A DNA stretch of 9,254 nucleotides from Verrucomicrobiia bacterium (lineage in GTDB: Bacteria; Verrucomicrobiota; Verrucomicrobiia; Limisphaerales; Palsa-1400), in contig JAICXV010000044.1 in the NCBI GenBank assembly GCA_025934545.1, positions 1-9,254 on the forward strand. Reading direction: 5' to 3'. Position numbers and translations under genes: made by a program. Position 1 is the stretch's first letter, and each line of letters starts with the position of its first letter. Positions 6,990 to 9,254 of this stretch are shown here, one piece after another. The notes below the pieces were generated by a model, which was not told where the DNA came from, searched no databases, and saw only the letters and a list, made by a program, of their open reading frames with translations.

Positions 6990-7001
6990 GAAATGAGCAG
7001 C

Positions 7002-7042
7002 TTTGGCCGAGGGTTTCACCTAAACACCGCTGACTGGCCAAA
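7002..7042. repeat. Inverted repeat TTTGGCC/GGCCAAA
   Basis: Perfect 7-base arms at 7002-7008 and 7036-7042 are separated by 27 bases. They sit in the junction between the two duplicated units, just past the second unit's terminator. The function is unknown; it may extend the terminator structure. Confidence 0.35.
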
Positions 7043-7079
7043 AGACAACCCGCGCAAACGCCTGAAGCATTTGCGCGGG
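7041..7079 (-). terminator. Intrinsic terminator after GH25 lysozyme copy B
   Basis: A 10-base stem, CCCGCGCAAA at 7049-7058 and TTTGCGCGGG at 7070-7079, has an 11-base loop differing by one base from the terminator at 5951-5985. In the minus sense it is followed by TTGTCTTTT, a poorer T-run, so read-through into the second lysozyme gene is more likely here. Confidence 0.75.
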
Positions 7080-7091
7080 ATGAACTCAAAA

Positions 7092-7105
7092 TCCGCGTGA
7101 GCGGA
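7092..7105 (-). repeat. Small hairpin TCCGC-GCGGA after GH25 copy B
   Basis: It is the counterpart of 5998-6011, lying between the stop codon and the main terminator. The stem is identical and the loop is GTGA. Confidence 0.55.
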
Positions 7106-7110
7106 AATTG

Positions 7111-7887
7111 TTACGATCCGACGAGGTCGTTGGCGGCCATGTGCGATACGGTGCTGAAGTAAGCATCAAAGTCGCAGTTTCCGGAGACGCCACCGATGCT
7201 GCCGGACGAGCTGACCTGCCACCAGACCCAATAGTGGGTGCCCGGCGATTTGAAGTTGCAGCTCGTGCAGCAGCTCCAGGGGTCACCAGTGTAAAGGTTT
7301 TCACCATTGTAGTTCGCCACCCAGGCTTCGAGCGTGCAGGCTGTGCTCACATCGCACATGCCGGTGCCGGCGCTGGAGTAGAGGATGGGGTGCATGAAGG
7401 CGGAGGTCTTGCCTTTCACATAATCGGACCAGGCATTCATCCAATCCGTATAGCTGGGTTGGCAGGCATGGCCGTTAAACGTTTCAAAATCAATGACGGG
7501 GAAAATGGTTTTTCCGTCCGCACTGATTCTGCCACCGGCGAAGCTCCAGAAATAATTGGCTTCGGTGCTGGCGCAGTTTTGATCGCAACGAGTGAAGTGA
7601 TACGCACCCATTTTGAGACCGGCATTTTTGCCATTCGGCATGTTGCTGTTGTAATAGGCGTCGTGGTAATAGGTGCCTTCGGTTGCCTTGGCGAACGCGA
7701 AGCGAGCGCCATTGGCGTAGACGCTGGACCAATTGACGGTGCCCTGGAAGCTCGACACATCAATGCCGAACAGGTTATTGGCCTGGGCTGAACCGGTTAA
7801 GCCGAGGACAGTCAAGGCAACAGCAGGTAACGCAATGTGTTTTTTCGCTTTCGAAATAACAGATGCTAAGGATAGTGCTATTTTCAT
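7111..7887 (-). CDS. Secreted GH25 lysozyme (muramidase), copy B, canonical
   Basis: This is a 258-residue peptidoglycan hydrolase of the same build as its neighbour. The signal peptide is cleaved probably after AQA at residue 36. The barrel has GIDVSSFQG (D43), FAFAKATEG, GAYHF (H97), the catalytic DFE at D133-E135, WVANYN, and the closing WQVSSSGSIGGVSGNCDFD. These segments fit the GH25 consensus well, so it is probably an active secreted muramidase. It has nine cysteines, not all at the same places as in the other copy (C101 and C207 here, C66 and C173 there). It has no wall-binding domain. In a Gram-negative cell its role could be remodelling of its own wall, or attack on other bacteria or feeding; the sequence does not decide. 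It is the upstream member of the tandem pair, with its own leader and terminator. Confidence 0.92.
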   Translation of the reverse strand: MKIALSLASVISKAKKHIALPAVALTVLGLTGSAQANNLFGIDVSSFQGTVNWSSVYANGARFAFAKATEGTYYHDAYYNSNMPNGKNAGLKMGAYHFTRCDQNCASTEANYFWSFAGGRISADGKTIFPVIDFETFNGHACQPSYTDWMNAWSDYVKGKTSAFMHPILYSSAGTGMCDVSTACTLEAWVANYNGENLYTGDPWSCCTSCNFKSPGTHYWVWWQVSSSGSIGGVSGNCDFDAYFSTVSHMAANDLVGS

Positions 7888-7894
7888 CTTTTTT

Positions 7895-7914
7895 CTTTCT
7901 GGTTAGTTTACTTT
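7895..7914 (-). promoter_or_regulatory. Conserved 20-base pre-start element, GH25 copy B
   Basis: It is identical in sequence (AAAGTAAACTAACCAGAAAG in the mRNA sense) and in its 7-base distance to the ATG to the element before the other lysozyme gene. The intervening bases differ, so the conservation is not simply recent duplication. Confidence 0.55.
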
Positions 7915-8194
7915 GCTTTTTGTGGTTTGCTTTTTCTTTGATGGCTTTTTCTCGAGGCGGAACATTGCTGCGAGTGTTTGAGAGCACGCGCAAGACAGCA
8001 TTCTGCACTCAAGCTGAACGATGGGACGAACGGGAGACTGACCTATTTATCGGTGAACGACTATGAGGGTAATCCTTGTTTGATTGATAGGGGAAACGAT
8101 GAGTCCGCCATGACATGGCCGTTGCGAGAGTTTCTTCGAAGCAACGGAAGGCAGAGGCAGCCCAATCATGGGCGCGCGATTTCGGCGGCCCGGG
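7915..8194. other. GH25 copy B leader and sulfatase 3-prime spacer
   Basis: No gene is seen here. The half nearest the lysozyme gene is its A-rich leader (mRNA sense), aligned loosely with the leader of the other copy. It can form only weak stems, for example TTGAG/CTCAA. The half nearest the sulfatase holds the inverted repeats listed separately. I could not identify a convincing -35/-10 pair. Confidence 0.5.
8107..8147. repeat. Adjacent palindrome and stem-loop after the sulfatase gene
   Basis: GCCATG-A-CATGGC (8107-8119) is a perfect odd palindrome of operator size. It abuts CCGTTGC (8119-8125) and GCAACGG (8141-8147), a 7-base stem with a 15-base loop. Neither is followed by a T-run in the minus sense, so this is not an obvious intrinsic terminator. 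An operator for the lysozyme promoter is possible. Confidence 0.4.
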
Positions 8195-9254
8195 CTATTG
8201 ATCGGGTGCGTTAGCGTTTTGGCTGGCGTTGGGATTCAAGAGCGCGGCCTGTCGGGCTTTGCGGGCTTGTTTCCTCGCTTTTTTGGCCTGCGCGACTGGT
8301 GTGTTTTTCTCGGCTGGGGCCATGATCCCGGCGGCGGGATTGAGTTCGTCGAGGATGCCTTGAAGATGTTTGCGTTCGGCGATCGCCACCGGGTCCTGCG
8401 TTTCGGCCGGGACCAGGATTTCTTTGAAGGGCGCCCCGCGCATGTCAAAGAGGCCGCTGGATTCGTTTAGCTTCCAATCCTTGTCGCGATCGAACCATTT
8501 GCGGCCGAGCTCGACGAAGATCCAATCGCGCGGCCAGGCGTCGGATCGGCCAAGGAGTTGCGGGGCGAAAGTTCTGCCATCAATGACCCGCTTCGGCGGC
8601 AGGGTTGCCCCGGCAATTTCGGCGATGGTGGGGTAGAAATCGGTGCTGTTGATCAAACCCTGAGTTACTTTGCCTGCGGGAATTTTTCCAGGCCAGTTGG
8701 CAAAGGACGGAACGAGCGCGCCACATTCGAGCATGGTGGCTTTGTGGCCGGAAAGGTCGTTGCCCTGGCTGGTGCAGCGCGTGTACCACGGACTGGCCGT
8801 GCCGTTGTCGCCTGCAAAAAAGATGACGGTGTTATCGCGAAGTTTTAGACGGTCGAGTTCCACGACGAGTTTGCCGATGAGTTTATCCATGTAAGTGACG
8901 TTGTCTTTGTAGATTTGAAAAATGTCTTTGGTGCCAGGCGCAGTATCCGGTGTGCGCAGGATCTGGCCGTGAACGTGCGACATTGGATAATAAAGATAAA
9001 ACGGCTGATCTTTATGGCGGGTGATGAAGTCGACGACGAATTTGTGCATGGTATCGGGAAGATATTCGCCGTCATGCAACGGAACTTCTTTGCCGTTGAG
9101 AGTGTAGGTCTTGGCGCCGGGTTGGGTGTTCCAATATTTGCCGCTGCCCTGGAAGCGCAGGTATTCGTCGAAGCCCCAATCGCCGGGTTCCAGCGGTAGT
9201 TGCGCCCACTTGCCGCATTGGCCGGTGACGTAACCGGCTTTTTTGAGGATAACG
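8195..9254 (-). CDS. Sulfatase (family S1), C-terminal part, cut by window edge
   Basis: Formylglycine sulfatases remove sulfate esters, often from polysaccharides, usually outside the cytoplasm. The frame stays open to the window end, adding 58 residues ahead of the TTG at 9079, so the true start and the CxPSR/SxPSR active-site motif lie beyond the window. In-window motifs are GYVTGQCGKW, WGFDEYL, the His of MSHVHGQ, the metal-binding FFAGDNG, the Lys of SGHKATMLECG, and VPSFANWPGKI. The position of the His in the usual GKWHLG is Ala (GKWAQL). TDFYPTIAEIAG, RVIDGRTFAPQLLG and the substrate-cap-like end follow the family. The tail of about 40 residues is rich in Lys, Arg and Ala (KKARKQARKARQAA), then Asn-rich, and has no family counterpart I know. 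Confidence 0.92.
   Translation of the reverse strand, partial: VILKKAGYVTGQCGKWAQLPLEPGDWGFDEYLRFQGSGKYWNTQPGAKTYTLNGKEVPLHDGEYLPDTMHKFVVDFITRHKDQPFYLYYPMSHVHGQILRTPDTAPGTKDIFQIYKDNVTYMDKLIGKLVVELDRLKLRDNTVIFFAGDNGTASPWYTRCTSQGNDLSGHKATMLECGALVPSFANWPGKIPAGKVTQGLINSTDFYPTIAEIAGATLPPKRVIDGRTFAPQLLGRSDAWPRDWIFVELGRKWFDRDKDWKLNESSGLFDMRGAPFKEILVPAETQDPVAIAERKHLQGILDELNPAAGIMAPAEKNTPVAQAKKARKQARKARQAALLNPNASQNANAPDQ

Larger units (their letters stand above)
5943..8105 (-). repeat. Tandem duplication of a 1.1-kb GH25 lysozyme unit
   Basis: Unit A spans about 5943-6995 and unit B about 7041-8105, with a period of 1094 bases measured stop to stop. Matching parts, in mRNA order, are a diverged leader (shared traces such as CTCATTTCC/CTCATCGTTTCC and GCCCTCAT/ACCCTCAT), the 20-base pre-start element, the whole coding region, the TCCGC hairpin and the terminator stem. 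Leaders are much more diverged than coding regions. No transposase or target-site duplication is visible. Confidence 0.85.

Noticed and set aside
7108..7791. Plus-strand open frame of 227 codons opposite lysozyme copy B, and the similar one at 6296-6703
   Set aside because: Both are antisense shadows of the GH25 genes; they look alike only because the genes are duplicates.
1..9254. CRISPR array, tRNA, rRNA, transposase or prophage genes
   Set aside because: I saw no regularly spaced repeats, no cloverleaf, and no such protein motifs.

Overview
This window looks like a chromosomal segment from a member of the Verrucomicrobiota, perhaps a soil type. That is an inference from moderate GC, a topoisomerase IV-type ParC with a HPHGDASIGDAL motif, a family S1 sulfatase and a Gram-negative-style two-component cluster. 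No ribosomal or other phylogenetic marker is present to settle it.

Layout. Positions 1-3163 hold a phosphorelay cluster: a broken histidine kinase, a CheY-like response regulator, and a 660-residue REC-PAS-HisKA-HATPase-REC hybrid kinase. The first two are rearranged. The N-terminal half of the kinase lies on the plus strand (3-323). Its ATPase half and the whole regulator lie on the minus strand (1179 back to about 324). Re-inverting 324-1179 by hand rejoins the kinase in frame, gives the regulator a stop after 156 codons, and makes that stop overlap the hybrid kinase start as TGATG. The ancestral order was therefore almost certainly kinase, regulator, hybrid kinase in one coupled plus-strand operon. 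The kinase also carries two in-frame stops and an Asn in place of the phospho-accepting His.

Positions 3406-5842, minus strand: parC, followed after 13 bases by a small XRE-type helix-turn-helix gene with a TTG start and a weak terminator candidate over its stop.

Positions about 5943-8105, minus strand: two tandem copies of a unit of about 1.1 kb. Each unit has a leader, a secreted GH25 lysozyme gene, a small hairpin after the stop, and a GC-rich terminator. The two proteins are about 80 percent identical by hand count. The downstream copy (6017-6790) departs from GH25 consensus at active-site-proximal positions, while the upstream copy (7111-7887) keeps it. Both starts follow an identical 20-base element at an identical distance, with no normal Shine-Dalgarno. 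The leader of 6017-6790 can fold into three consecutive hairpins, one of which is fully paired only in the mRNA sense.

Positions 8195-9254, minus strand: the C-terminal part of a sulfatase that continues past the window edge. From parC to the sulfatase all genes run on the minus strand, but terminators between them suggest separate transcripts. No rRNA, tRNA, CRISPR, transposase or prophage gene was seen.
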